DNA from: Prorocentrum cordatum
Lineage: Eukaryota; Sar; Dinophyceae; Prorocentrales; Prorocentraceae
NCBI GenBank assembly: GCA_963575745.1
Contig: CAUYUJ010006513.1
Location: 67,001-131,000, forward strand
Length of the DNA stretch: 64,000 nt
Direction of reading: 5' to 3'
Shown here in pieces: positions 22,084 to 33,789 of this stretch. The notes below the pieces were generated by a model. It made no database searches. It worked only from the letters and a program-made list of their open reading frames with translations, and had not been told where the DNA came from. The position numbers and the translations under genes were made by a program. How positions within the stretch are numbered: the first letter of the stretch is position 1; every line of letters starts with the position of its first letter.

Positions 22084-22700
22084 TGTTGATGAATGTTCTG
22101 GCAGGGTTTCAGCATGCACGCGCGGCAGACGCGCGCGAGTGGACCGTATTAGATCTGTTGACAGGGATCGTGCCCTCCTCCCAGCACGCGTACAAGGGCG
22201 TTCGGATGATTTCAACATGCGCGCGCGAGAGAAACCCGTGTGGTCGCATTTGGTGAAGATGGTGGAAACCGATGGGTTTCTTAACGCTTCGCTAGAGCGT
22301 GCACGCAACCCTTCTTTGAGAAACAGCATGTTGCACAACCCGTGTTTGTCCATATGTTTCGGGACAATCGGTGCTGAATTCCTTGTGAAACCTGCGCTTT
22401 CTTTGAAGGATTCCGGCATGCGCGCGCGACGACGCGCGCGTGTGTACTTCGTCGTTGTTTCCAAGGGTTTCATGAACAGCGATGATTGTTGATAAACGAA
22501 TGTGCGCGCATAGCGTCGTTCGCACAGGATGGTGGGGGAGGTGGGGGGCGATTTTGATTAGGCTGGGATGGTATAGCTTCCTAGTAAAAATGAACGGTGG
22601 GGCAGAATCATTTGTAAATAACACTCCCCGGGGCGGCTTCGGGGGGTGTGGTAGATCAGAGTTCTTCTGTCTTCGAATGGAGAATAAAGCTGGAGCAATG
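22084..22700 (+). repeat. Composite repeat, copy 1, right part
   Basis: Contains the module GGATTCCGGCATGCGCGCG, with arms CGCGCGC around GACGA, then TACTTCGTC (22,405-22,450); then GATAAACGAATGTGCGCGCAT (described by motif) and the right-end module CTGGGATGGTAT, GGGGCAGAATCA and a G-run (22,558-22,645). These match the right ends of copies 2-4. It therefore completes the copy interrupted at 20,049. Confidence 0.65.
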
Positions 22701-23096
22701 TGTGTGGTGCAATCTATGTAAAGTGAGCTATGTGGTGAATATACGTGGTGCAATCCACCAATGCTCAACTTGAAGTTGTCCACTCCACTGCTCGCGCAAA
22801 CATCCCACCCACCCACCCGCAACTTGGTTTGCAAAATCTCTTCACACCGTGACGGTGGGTATCAAATGGCACTTGGCAACGACAGTGACGCCGACGACGA
22901 CAGCGACAACGACGACGACGACGACGCCGCCGACAACGACTACGACGATACCGACGACGTCTCCAACGACTTCGACGACGCCGACAATGACAGCGACGAC
23001 GACGACGACGACACCGACGACGACGACGACGCCGACGCCGACGACGACGACGACGACGATGACAACGACGACGACGATGACGACGCCGACGACAAC

Positions 23097-23127
<31 letters not shown>

Positions 23128-23422
23128 TCAACGACGCCGACGACGACGATGCCGAAGACGACGGCGGCGACGACGACGACGACGTCGACGACGACGAAGA
23201 CGACGACGACGCCGACGCCGACGACGACGACGACGAAGACGACGACGATGTCGCCAACGAAGACGACGACGAGGGAGGAGGGAAGACGACGACGGCGACA
23301 ACGACGACAACGACAACAACGACGAGGGAGGAGGGAGGACGGCGACGACGCGAACGACAAAGAAGGAGGAAGGACGGCGATTTCGACGACGACAACGACG
23401 AGGGAGGAGGGAAGACGACGAC

Positions 23423-23454
<32 letters not shown>

Positions 23455-24360
23455 CGGCAAGGAAATAGGAGGGACGACGACGAGACGCCGACGACGGACG
23501 GACGACGACGACGACGAGGGAGAAAGAGGAAGGACGACCACGGCGACAACGACGACGGAAACGACCACGGCGCCAAAGAGGACGACGACGACGAAAACGA
23601 GGAAAGGCAGAGGACGACGTAGGCGACGACGACGACGACGACGCGGGAGGAGGGAGGACGGCGACGACGACGACGACGACGCAAGAGCGCGCGCGCACGC
23701 TTTTGTTGAAAATTCGTGTTGCGAAACCTTGTGCTGTTGTAGGTTTTTTTGGGCACACGATTTTAAAATCCTTCCGAAACCGATTGGTTTTGAAGGATTT
23801 CGGCATACGCGCGCAACGACGGGCGCGTCTGCACTTCGTCCCATTTGTTTGTAGAGGATTCTCGCGACAGCACACGCGCAAGCGCGTTCGACAGATTTCG
23901 ACGTGAGCGCGAGAAGCCCGTTTGGTAACAGGTTGTGCAAATCTTGAAAAAAACCTGTGCTTTCATTAAGATTTCGCACAAGCTCGCGCGTAAGCTAGTT
24001 TAGCATATCAGTGTTACGAAACCCTGTGTTTTTGTATATCTTTTGGAAACTCGATTGCGAAATCCTTCCGACACCGAAGGTTTTCGAAGGATTTCGGCAT
24101 GCGCGCGCGAAGACGCGCGCGTGTGCACTTCGTCCCATTTGTTGCAAGGGATTCGTGAAAAAGTCTTATGTTAGAACAAAAGATGTCCCCGCATATCGTT
24201 TTTGACAAGGGAACCTCAGGGGAATCGATACCGGTTCCCCTGGGATAATGAAAATGCAGATTTAGGATGGACATGTGGTCAGAACCATATATGATTTACA
24301 TACCCGAAAGGGGGACCGATAACGCCGGGGGGGTAGAGTCTATTCTTTTTTAAAAACACA
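22701..24360 (+). repeat. Composite repeat, copy 2
   Basis: Left block with CCACTGCTCGCGCAA (22,784-22,798), a GAC array (about 22,880-23,690), two sub-repeats about 295 bp apart each ending in a CGCGCG palindrome plus GCACTTCGTCCCAT (23,830 and 24,125), and the right-end module with GAATCGATACCGG, GGATGGACATGTGG and GTAGAGTCTATTCTTTT (24,215-24,350). Copy 3 repeats the whole order 1,608 bp later. Confidence 0.85.
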
Positions 24361-25247
24361 AAAAAAATTCTGTTTGCAATGAATTGTAAACTCCACTGCT
24401 CGCGCAACCATCCCACCCACCCACCCACAACTTGGTTTGCAAAATCTCTTCACACCGTGACGGTGGGTACCAAATAGCACTTGACAACGACAGCGACGCC
24501 GACGACGACAGAGACAACGACGACGACGACGCCGCCGACAACGACCACGACGACACCGACGACGTCTCCAACGACTTCGACGACGCCGACAACGACGACG
24601 ACGACGACGACGACACCGACGACGACGACGCCGACGCCGACGACGAAGACGACGACGATGACAACGACGACGACGACGACGCCGACGACGACGACGACAA
24701 CGACGACACCGACGACGACGACGACGTCAACGACGCCGACGACGACGACGACGACGACGACGACGGCGGCGACGACGACGACGACGACGTCGACGACGCC
24801 AAGACGACGATGACGCCAACGGACGACGAAGACGACGACGACGCCAACGAAGACGACGACGAGGGAGGAGGGAGGACGACGACGGCGACAACGACGACAA
24901 CGACGACAACGACGAGGGAGGAGGGAGGACGGCGACGACGCGAACGACGAAGAAGGAGGAAGGACGGCGACGCCGACGACGACAACGACGAGGGAGGAGG
25001 GAAGACGACGACGGCGACAACGACGACGACGACGACGACGACGACGGCGACGAAATAGGAGGGACGACGACGAGACGCCGACGACGGACGACGACGACGA
25101 CGAGGGAGGAGGAAGGACGACCACGGCGACAACGACGACGGAAACGACCACGACGCCAAAGAGGACGACGACGACGAACACGAGGAAAGACAGAGGACGA
25201 CGTAGGCGACGACGACGACGACGACGACGCGGGAGGAGGGAGGACGG

Positions 25248-25279
<32 letters not shown>

Positions 25280-25965
25280 CAAGAGCGCGCGCGCGCGCAC
25301 GCTTTTGTTGAAAATTCGTGTTGCGAAACCTTGTGTTTTTGTAGGTTTTTGGACACACGATTTTGAAATCCTTCCGAAACCGATGGGTTTTGAAGGATTT
25401 CGGCATACGCGCGCGACGACGCGCGACTCTGAACTTCGTCCCGTTTTTTGCAGAGGATTCTCGCGACAGCACACGCGCAAGCGCGTTCGACAGATTTCGA
25501 ATGCCCGCGCGCGAAGCCCGTTTGGTAGCATGTTGTGAAAATGTTGAAAAACCTGTGGTTTTCTTTGCGATTTCGCAAGAGCTCGCGCGTAAGCTAGTTT
25601 AGCATATCAGTGTTACGAAACCCGGTGTTTTGGATGTTTTTTGGAAACTCGATTGCGAAGTCCTTCCGACACCGAAGGTTTTTGAAGGATTTCGGCATGC
25701 GCGCGCGAAGACGCGCGCGTGTGCACTTCGTCCCATTTGTTGCAAGGGATTCGTGAAAAAGCTTTATTTTAGAACAAAAGATGTCCCCGCGTATCGTTTT
25801 TGACAAAAGAACCTCAGGGGAACCGATACCGGCCCCCCTGGGATAGTGCAAATTCATGTTTAGGATGGACATGTGGTCAGAATCATATACGATCTACGTA
25901 CCCGAAAGGGGGGCGGATAACGCCGGGGGGGGCGGGGGGAGGGTAGAGTCCTTTTCGGAAAGGAG
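24361..25965 (+). repeat. Composite repeat, copy 3
   Basis: Near-colinear with copy 2: left block at 24,385-24,470, GAC array about 24,485-25,280, the two CGCGCG palindrome sub-repeats with ACTTCGTCCC at about 25,432 and 25,722, and the right-end module 25,820-25,965. Similarity to copy 2 is high in the non-array parts, while array lengths differ. Confidence 0.85.
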
Positions 25966-26415
25966 AATATATGTGGTGCACTCTATGTGGTGCCATATCT
26001 GAGGTGCATTATATATGGTGTCATCCATGTAGTGTAATATTTGTGGCGCAATATGTCTGGTGCACTCTACCTGGTACAACCTATGTGGTGCAGTATATGT
26101 GGTGCCGTATGTATATGTACATATGAATGCGTGGTGCAATGTGTGAAGCAGTATATGTAGTGTGAGTGATGTGTGGTGCAAGTTCGTTGGTGTGGGACAT
26201 GCTGTGCGAGCTATGCGGTCAGAGCTATGCGGCACAATAACTACATGAAGTATAAGCTACGTTGTGCCATATATATATATATATGTGGTGCACCCTATGT
26301 GGTGCAGCATGTGTGGCGCAAGCCATGTGGTGCACCCGATATTGTGCAACAAATACAGATATTAGAGTGCGCAATGTGTGTGGTGATCGCTAGGTGGGAC
26401 AAAGTATGTGGTGCA

Positions 26416-26448
<33 letters not shown>

Positions 26449-26663
26449 GTGAAATGCACTTGCTCAACTTGAAGCTGTCCTCTCCACTGCTCGTGCAAAC
26501 ATCCCACCCACCCGCAACTTGGTCGCAAGACCTCTGAAGACCGTGACGGAGGGTACCAAATGGCTTTTGGCAACGACACCGACGCCGACGAGGACAGCGA
26601 CAACGACGACGACGACGCCGCCGACGACGACTACGACGACGCCAACGACGTCTCCAACGACTT

Positions 26664-26712
<49 letters not shown>

Positions 26713-27815
26713 AACACCGACGACGACGACGACGAAACGCCGACGACGACGCCGCCGCCGCCGACGACGACGACGACGACGCCGACGACGACGAAGACGA
26801 CGACGGCGACGACGACCACGACGACCTCGCCAACGAAGACGACGACGACGACGACGACGAGGGAGGAGGGAGGACGACGACGGCGACGACGACAACGACC
26901 AGGGAGGAGGGAAGACGATGACGACGACGACGACGACGACGGCGACGAAATAGGGGGACAACGACGAAACGCCGACGAAGACGACGAGGGAGGAAGGACG
27001 ACCACGGCGACAACAACGACGGAAACGACGACGACGCCAAGACGACGACGACGGCGACGACGAGGAAAGACAGAGGACGACGACGGCTACGACGACGACG
27101 AGGGAGGAAGGAGGACGTTGACGACGACGAAGACGACGACGACGCAAGAGCGCGCGCGCACGGTGTAGAAACCTTGTTGTATGTTTTTTGGACACACGAT
27201 TTTGAAATCCTTCCGAAACCGAAGGTGTTTGAAGGATTTCGGAATGCGCGCGCGACGACGCGCGCGCCTGCACTTCGTCCCATCTTTTGCGGAGGATTCT
27301 CGCGACGGCACGCGCGCAAGGGCAGTCGAAAGATTTCGACATGCGCGCGCGAAGCCCGTTTGGTAGTATTCTTTGAAAACCTTGAAAAGCCGATGATTCC
27401 CTTGAGATTTCGCAAGAGCGCGCGCGTAAGTTTTTTAGAAAATCAATATTGCGAAACCATGTGTTTTTGTATGTTGTTTGGAAACTCGATTTTGAAATTC
27501 TTCCGAAACCGAAGGTTCTTGAAGGATTTTGGCATGCGCGCGCGACGACGCGCGCGTGCGCACTTCGTCCGATGTTTTGCAAGGGATTCTTGAAACTTTA
27601 TGATTTTTTGATAAACGGAAGTGCGCGCATAGTATTTTTTGTAGAGGGTGGCGGGGGGGAGTGATACCGGCCTGGCTGGGATAGTATGAATTCAGATTCA
27701 GGCAGGACGATGGGGCAGAATCACATGAAAATTGCAATACGAAAAGGCGCTGCGTTAACTCCAGGGGGCGTAGAGTCTATTCTTCTTTTAGACAAGAGAA
27801 TATATGGTTTCACTG
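25966..27815 (+). repeat. Composite repeat, copy 4, with expanded TGGTGCA segment
   Basis: Begins with about 490 bp of degenerate TATGTGGTGCA units (25,970-26,460), which are short in copies 2 and 3. It continues with the left block (26,465-26,560), a GAC array (26,575-27,150), two CGCGCG palindrome sub-repeats (ACTTCGTCC at 27,272 and 27,560), and the right-end module (27,655-27,810). Its distance from copy 3 is 2,091 bp because of the expansion. Confidence 0.8.
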
Positions 27816-28175
27816 TGCGCGCTGCACTACATCGTGTGCATTCTGTGTGGTGGAAACGGTGGTGCCATATAGGTGACGCCATATATACACATAACAGTCC
27901 CAAGCATTGTCAAGCAATGCCGAGCAATGTAGTGCAATGCCAAGCAATTCAAAGCAATGCAAAGCAATGGAAAGCAATGCAGAGCAATGCAATTTGGCGC
28001 AATATATACATATGTGTATGGTGCAACGCATGTGATGCAACCTATGTTGTACGTTGTATGTGGTGTTAGCCGTGGTGCAATGTATGCGGCACACTGTGTA
28101 CCAACCAATACAAAGCAATGCAAAGCAATGCCAAGCAATGTGAGGCAATGCGAAGCAATGGCAAGCAATGCAAAG
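27816..28175 (+). repeat. TGGTGCA units and AAGCAATGC decamers
   Basis: TGGTGCA-type units as at the start of the composite repeat are followed and interrupted by tandem AAAGCAATGC and CAAGCAATGC decamers (27,898-27,990 and 28,105-28,175). This may be the start of a fifth composite copy whose body is missing. Confidence 0.7.
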
Positions 28176-28179
28176 CAAG

Positions 28180-28405
28180 CAAAAGCGGACGGCGACGAGG
28201 CGGAAGGCGGCGACGGCGGCCACATGGCGGCCAGAGCGGCCCGCAGGCCCGGGCGACGGGCGGCGACGGGCGGCGACGAGGCGGCGACGAGGCGGCGACG
28301 GCGGCCACGCAGCCGCCAGACCGCCGCTCAGGCCACGACCACGGGCGTTGACGAGGCGGCGACGGGGCGGCGACGGCGGCGACATAGCTGCCAGACCGCC
28401 GCGCA
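28180..28405. repeat. GGCGAC-rich array
   Basis: GGCGGCGACGAGGCGGCGAC-type units with GCCACATGGCGGCC interruptions. It occupies the place of the GAC array in a composite copy. Confidence 0.8.
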
Positions 28406-29212
28406 GGCCGAGTTCCTTTGAAAATCAATAAGACTTCTTGAGCGCAAACACAGTGTGGGAATATGTATACACATACGGACATACGCTTGAACCACGCGCT
28501 TAGGACCAAAAAAAACCAGACCTTGACAATGTCACAGCTACACGCATGCACGTACCCACCAAGTGCTTGGAAATGATGTGATGCTGTAGCAATAACGTGA
28601 GCCGAGCTGCTACGCACTACCGTAAAGGGCACGCTTCTGCAAACGCAATACGAAGGAATACGAGGCAGCGCAAGGAATGCACAACGGCAGGGCCATGCAG
28701 CGCCTGCAGTTGTTGCCCGTCTTGCGGCGATCTTGGTCTCGGGCTTGTTGGCACGTCTTGACCTCTTGGGGCCTTCTCAGGCCGTCTTGGGCACTCCTGG
28801 GGCGCTCTGGAACCAACGTCCCCGGTCAATCCTCAAGTTGTGGCGGCTCAGCTCTCCATGCATAGGAGAAACGATGCATAGAAGAAAAAAGCCTAAACGA
28901 CCCAGGCCTACATCATTGCTCTGGCCCCTTCTGCCCCTGTTCCTACTCGTCGTGCTTTGGACCCCCCGCCCTGGGCCTCCACTCTAGCACGCCTCCCCTC
29001 TCCCGCTCTCCCAGCGGGGGCACCGACACGCATTCCCCCCCCGCAGCCCCTGCCTCGGCCAGCGCGAAGACCTCGCTGGGGTGCCTGCCGCTGCGAGGGG
29101 CCCAGAGGAGCATGAGCAAGCAGGGAGGGGCCAGGTAGAAAAGAAAGCCCCACTCTCATCCTTCTCATCCTTCTCATCCTTCTCCTCCGCTCCTCCCCCC
29201 TCCTCCCCCTCC
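28406..29212. other. Low-repeat region with a short decamer tract
   Basis: Non-repetitive and of moderate to high GC. A short decamer tract in TCTTGGGGCC sense lies at about 28,728-28,812. No gene is supported. Confidence 0.45.
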
Positions 29213-29215
29213 CCC

Positions 29216-29325
29216 CTCGTCCTCCTCCTCCTCCTCCTCCTCCTCCTCCTCCTCCTCCTCTTCCTCCTCCCCTCCTCCTCCTCCTCCTCCTCCTCCTCCT
29301 CTTCCTCCTCCTCCTCTTCCTGCTG
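29216..29325. repeat. TCC trinucleotide array
   Basis: TCC repeats with TTCC interruptions. A GGCGAC tract follows at about 29,480-29,560. Confidence 0.9.
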
Positions 29326-29621
29326 AGTCCGCAACCCCATCACGTGTCCCACTTTGGAACACATGGCCACCGGGGTTAGGCGCGTCGGCCGAATGTCCGC
29401 CACATCACTGCAGAGGCCGCTGCCTTAGACGCCACCCCCGGGGGGGGCGCAAACCCCAAGGAAAGCAAGGGACTACCCCCCGGCGCCGCCGGCGACGGCG
29501 ACCGCGACGGCGGCGACGACGACGGCGGCGGCGGCGGCGGCGGCGACGACACGACCACGACGACGACACCGAGGACGCCCACCGCGGGGACCGCCGCAGC
29601 GACGACGAGGCAGAACGACGA

Positions 29622-32400
29622 AGACTCCTCCTCCTCCTCCTCCTTCTCCTCCTCCTCCTCCGCCTCCGCCTCCTCCTCCTCCATCCCTTTTCTTATAAAT
29701 GACCTCTCCATGTCGCCACCCGATGCCAGTTGTTAGCGCGGGCCGGGGGTTACGCCTGAGACTTCCTCACCACTTATGACCCTGAAGCACAAAAACGGAC
29801 AACAGTTTCACACATGGAGGGCGGGTGGTTTTCAAAATGTGGCCCTCGCCTTAGCACCGCGAGCATTCTTTGCAAATATTTGAAACAGCTTCACGGCTTG
29901 CAGGCGGGCCGTTTTCAAAATGTGGCTCTTGCGTTAGCGCCGCGCACATTCGTTTTAAGGCTGTGAAAGAGCTTCACGGATTGATGGCGGATCGTTTTCA
30001 AAATGTGGCTCTCGCATCAGCGCGGTGCACATTTGTTCTTTAACCTGAAAGAATTTCACGGATTGGCGGGTCGTTTTCAAAATGTGGCTCTCGCCGTAGT
30101 GCCGCGCACATTCATTTTAGAACTTCGCAACAGCTTCACGGATTGAGGGCGGCTCCTTTTCAAAATGTAGCTCTCGCCTGAGCGCCGCGCATATTCGTAA
30201 ACAAAAGGTCCAAGCGTTTCACGGATTCACATCATCAACGTACCAGAAGCCTTCTTGGAAGGATTCAGGATTACGCGGGCGCAACAGTTACGTTGATTCT
30301 CTGCGTTGAAGTCCTAAGAATGGCGTTCCGGCTCGGTTCTGAATCGTCAAGAAGCAACAGTCAGGCTGGTCGGTCGCTTTGGAATCCCGGGAACAACGTT
30401 TGGCGTGCTTCAAGGTCTTCAAACGGGTGTCTTCCAACGAGGCAGTTCCCTCAATGGAAAAGAACCATTGCAGGGGCCTCTGAACAAGAAGTTTGGAGGA
30501 AGGGTTGGCTCCAGCATCATTGACGATTCTTGGGTTTACACTGGTCCTCCTCCTCCTCCTCCATCTCCTCCTCCTCCTCCTCCTCCTCCTCCTCCTCCTC
30601 CGCCCCCTCCTCCTCCTCCTCCTCCTCCTCCATTCATTTTCCTTATAAGTAACTTTTCCCTGTCGCACCCCGAGGCCAGTTTTTAGGCGGGCCAGGCGTT
30701 TCGCCTGGGACTTCCTCACCATGTATGATTACGAGGCTGAAACATTGGCAACAGCTTCGCGGATGGAGGGCGGGTGGTTTTCAAAATGTGGCTCTCGCCT
30801 TAGCGCGGCGCGCAGTCGCATCAGGAAGTTGCAGGAGCTTCACGGATTGAGGGCGGGTCGTTTTCAAAATGTGGTTCTCGCCACAGCGCCGCGCACATTC
30901 GTTTTACAAATTGCAAGAATTTGGCAAATTGGAAGCGAGTGGTTTTCAAAATGTGGTTCTCACCATAGCGCCGCGCACATTCGTCTTCAAAAAATTGCAA
31001 GAGCTTCACGGAGTTCAAGCGAGACGTTTTCAAAATGCTGGTTTTCCCCAGCGCGGCGCACATTCGTTTCAAAGATTTGCAACACCTCCACGGATTGAAA
31101 GCGGTTCCTTTTCAAAATGCAGCTCCCGACTCAGCGCCGCGCATATTCGTTCACAAATGTTTCAAGGGTTTCACGGATTTACATCATCAACGTAGCAAAA
31201 ACGGTGCTTGGGAGAGATGCAAGATTATGCGGGTGCAACAGTTACGTTGATTTTCTGTGTTGAAGTCCTAGGAGTGGCGTTCTGGCACACTGCCGGATCG
31301 TCAAGACGCAACAGTCAGGTTGGTCCGTGGTGCTGGAATCCCGAGAACATTGTTTTAGCATGCTTCAGGGCCGTTGTACCATCAATGGAACTGACCGTTG
31401 TATGGGGCATATGAAAAAAAGGAGCTTGGAAGGGAGGGTTTACTCCAGCATCGTTGGTGACTCTTGGGTTTACACTGGTCCTCCTCCTCCTCCTCCTCCT
31501 CCTTCTCCTCCTCCTCCTCCTCGTCCATCCCTTTTTCTTCTCAATACGTTCTCCCTGTGGCACCCCGAAGCCAGTTTTTAGGGCGGGCCGTGCGTGTTGC
31601 CTGAGACTTCCTCACCAGTTATGACTCTGAAGCTCAATAAACGGCAATAGTTTCGCAAATGGAAGGCGGGTGGTTTTCAAAAAGTGGTTCTCGCCTGAGC
31701 GCCGCGAACATTCGTTTAAACAATGTAAAGTTTCACGGGTTAAACGCGACTGGTGTTCAAAATGTGGCTCCCGCCTTAGCGCAGCGCAAACTCGTTTTCA
31801 AACACTGCAAGAGCTTCACGGATTTGCGGGTGGTTTTCAAAATGTGACTCCCGCCTTAGCGCGGCGCACATTCGTTGCAAACAAATCAAGAACTTCACAG
31901 GTTGAGGGCGGTCGTTTGCAAAATGTGGTTCTCGCCATAGCGCCGCGCACATTCGTTTGAAACATGTGCAAGAGCTTCACGGATTGAGGGCGGCTCCTTT
32001 TCAAAATGTAGCTCGCGCCTTAGCGCCGCGCACACTCGTTTACACAATGTTCAAGCGTCTCACGGATTCACATTATCACCATACAAGAAGTGGTGCTGTG
32101 GAGAGATTCAGGACTATGCGGGCGCAACAGTTACGTTGATCCTCTGCGTTGACGTCCTAGTAATGGCGTTCTGGCACGATTCAGGATTGTCAAGACGCAA
32201 CAGTCAGGTTGATCCGTGGTGCTGGAATCCCGAGAACAATGCTTTGGCAAGCTTCAGGGTCGTCAAACGGGTGTCTTCCAACGAGGCAGTTTCCTCAATG
32301 GAAATGAACCGTTTTAGGAGCCTGTGAAAAGGGAGCTTGGAGGGAGGGTTTACTCCAGCATCGTTGATGACTCTTGGGTTTACACTGGTCTTCCTCCTCC
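29622..32400 (+). repeat. Higher-order repeat of about 0.92 kb, three copies
   Basis: Each unit has, in order: a TCC array; CCCTTTT(C/T)(C/T)T and CACCCCGA; GCCAGTTTTTAGGGCGGGCC; a TTTCGCCTGAGACTTCCTCACCA motif; four to six sub-repeats of about 65-70 bp with TTTTCAAAATGTGG and TTAGCGCCGCGCACATTCGT; then GCAACAGTTACGTTGAT, GAATCCCGAGAACAA and TGGGTTTACACTGGTC before the next TCC array. The last landmark starts at 30,531, 31,465 and 32,375, so periods are 934 and 910 bp. No coding function is recognised in the non-tandem part. Confidence 0.9.
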
Positions 32401-32401
32401 T

Positions 32402-32485
32402 CCTCCCCTCCTCCTCCTGCTCCTCCACCCACTGCTCCTCCTCCCACTGCTCCTCCTCCCACTGCTCCTCCTCCCACTGGTTCTG
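32402..32485. repeat. 15-bp minisatellite
   Basis: CACTGCTCCTCCTCC repeated about four times at the end of the higher-order repeat. Confidence 0.85.
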
Positions 32486-32785
32486 CCCCATCCTCCCCCT
32501 CCTCCCGTGTCTGCCCATCCCCCATGCCCTGAAGGGAGAGGGAAGAAGGAGAAGGCAAGAAAGAGGAGAAGCGGAAGAAAGAAAAGATGGAGAAGGAGCA
32601 GCAGGATGGATCGATGGGTGGGTGCGGCCGCGCACAAAAGTCCAGAGGAGGACGAGAAGGAGGACGACGTAGAGGAAGGATGCTGAAAAAGTACGAAGAC
32701 AGAAGAGAAGGAGACAAGGAGCAGGAGGAGGAGGAGGAGGTACAGGTGGATACAAAAGGAGGCATGGAAGGGTGCGGACGACGCC

Positions 32786-32850
32786 GAGGGGGGAGGAGGA
32801 GGAGGAGGAGGAGGAGGAGGAGGAGGAGGAGGAGGAGGAGGAGGAGGTCG
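32786..32850. repeat. GGA trinucleotide array
   Basis: Nearly perfect GGA run in purine sense. It opposes the pyrimidine-sense TCC arrays to its left. Confidence 0.9.
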
Positions 32851-33075
32851 GCGAAGACGAGGACTGGGGGGACAAAAAGTTACCGATACCGCTGCTTCCC
32901 GGACCTCCCTTGGGGCGCATTCTGACTACACTTTCGAGGAAAACCCAGTCGTGGTAACGAGGGCGCTCTGAAGCACGAGTAGCGGTACTGGCATCTCGTC
33001 CTCCTCTGAAGGACTTGGCGGCGCGCACAAGTGGGTAGAGGGAGGGGGGGAAAGCTTCATAGAAGGAGGCTGCTC

Positions 33076-33125
33076 CTTAGCAGGCGCCGGCCCCACATCT
33101 ATAGAGAAGGGCCGCGCCTGCTAAG
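33076..33125. repeat. Perfect 12-bp inverted repeat
   Basis: CTTAGCAGGCGC at 33,076-33,087 pairs exactly with 33,114-33,125, with a 26-base loop. It lies just upstream of the polypyrimidine tract at 33,150. Confidence 0.85.
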
Positions 33126-33149
33126 AAGCAAAGGTGCGTCTAAGAAGCC

Positions 33150-33327
33150 TTCCCCTCTCCCCCTACAGCCATCGTGCTAGTATAAGGAACGCGTAATCAT
33201 GAAAGAAGGGGCTTTTCTGGCCACGGCGAGACTAGGCCACAAAGAGGCCCAACGACAAAAATCTAAGGAACAGCCAAAAACCCGAGCTCCTTCCGAACCC
33301 AGATCGGTCGTTCTTACAGCGCCTTGA
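33150..33327 (+). CDS. Candidate 42-codon ORF behind a polypyrimidine-AG
   Basis: A strong acceptor-like sequence, CCTTCCCCTCTCCCCCTACAG, lies at about 33,150-33,170. An ATG at 33,199 opens a short frame to TGA at 33,325-33,327. The peptide starts MKEGAFLATARLGHKEAQRQ and is basic and polar, without repeat bias. It could be a small exon, a small protein or chance. The coordinates span the tract and the ORF. Unrecognised. Confidence 0.2.
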
Positions 33328-33355
33328 CTGTACCCCCCTCTGCGCGTGGCCAGAG

Positions 33356-33356
<1 letters not shown>

Positions 33357-33403
<47 letters not shown>

Positions 33404-33412
33404 CACGACGTG
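33357..33412. repeat. GAC trinucleotide array
   Basis: Perfect or near-perfect GAC run followed by GC-rich and then G/A-rich sequence to about 33,780. Confidence 0.9.
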
Positions 33413-33789
33413 GAGCGAAAGCAGCGGCAGCTGGGCGGGAAGACCGCCTCCTCAGCGCTGCGGCGATGCGCGGGGCGGACCGCGGGAGGCCCTCGAGGTC
33501 GGCCCTTCGGGTCTCCTGGAGGCGACGGTGGGCGGGGATGCCAAGGGCGGGGGGGTGTAGACCGCGGCGAGGAAGAAGAAGATAGAGTGAGCGTCTTCGG
33601 GCTTAGTTTGGCCTCCTTGGTGTGTCAAGGATCTGGACCGCAAATCAGTCGCTCGCGGAGGAGGCTGCTGAAGGAGAAGGGGGAGGGGGGGAGGCGGAGG
33701 CAGAGGGAGGGGAGGAGGGGGAGCGGCAGCGAGAGAAGGGGGGAGAAGGAGGGAGGGGAGAGACGGGGCTGGGAGATGCGAGACTGGCC

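Noticed and set aside
22849-27168. Poly-Asp, poly-Thr, poly-Arg and poly-Val frames in the composite repeats
   Set aside because: Products of GAC arrays. They change frame freely between copies, so there is no sign of selection on a protein.
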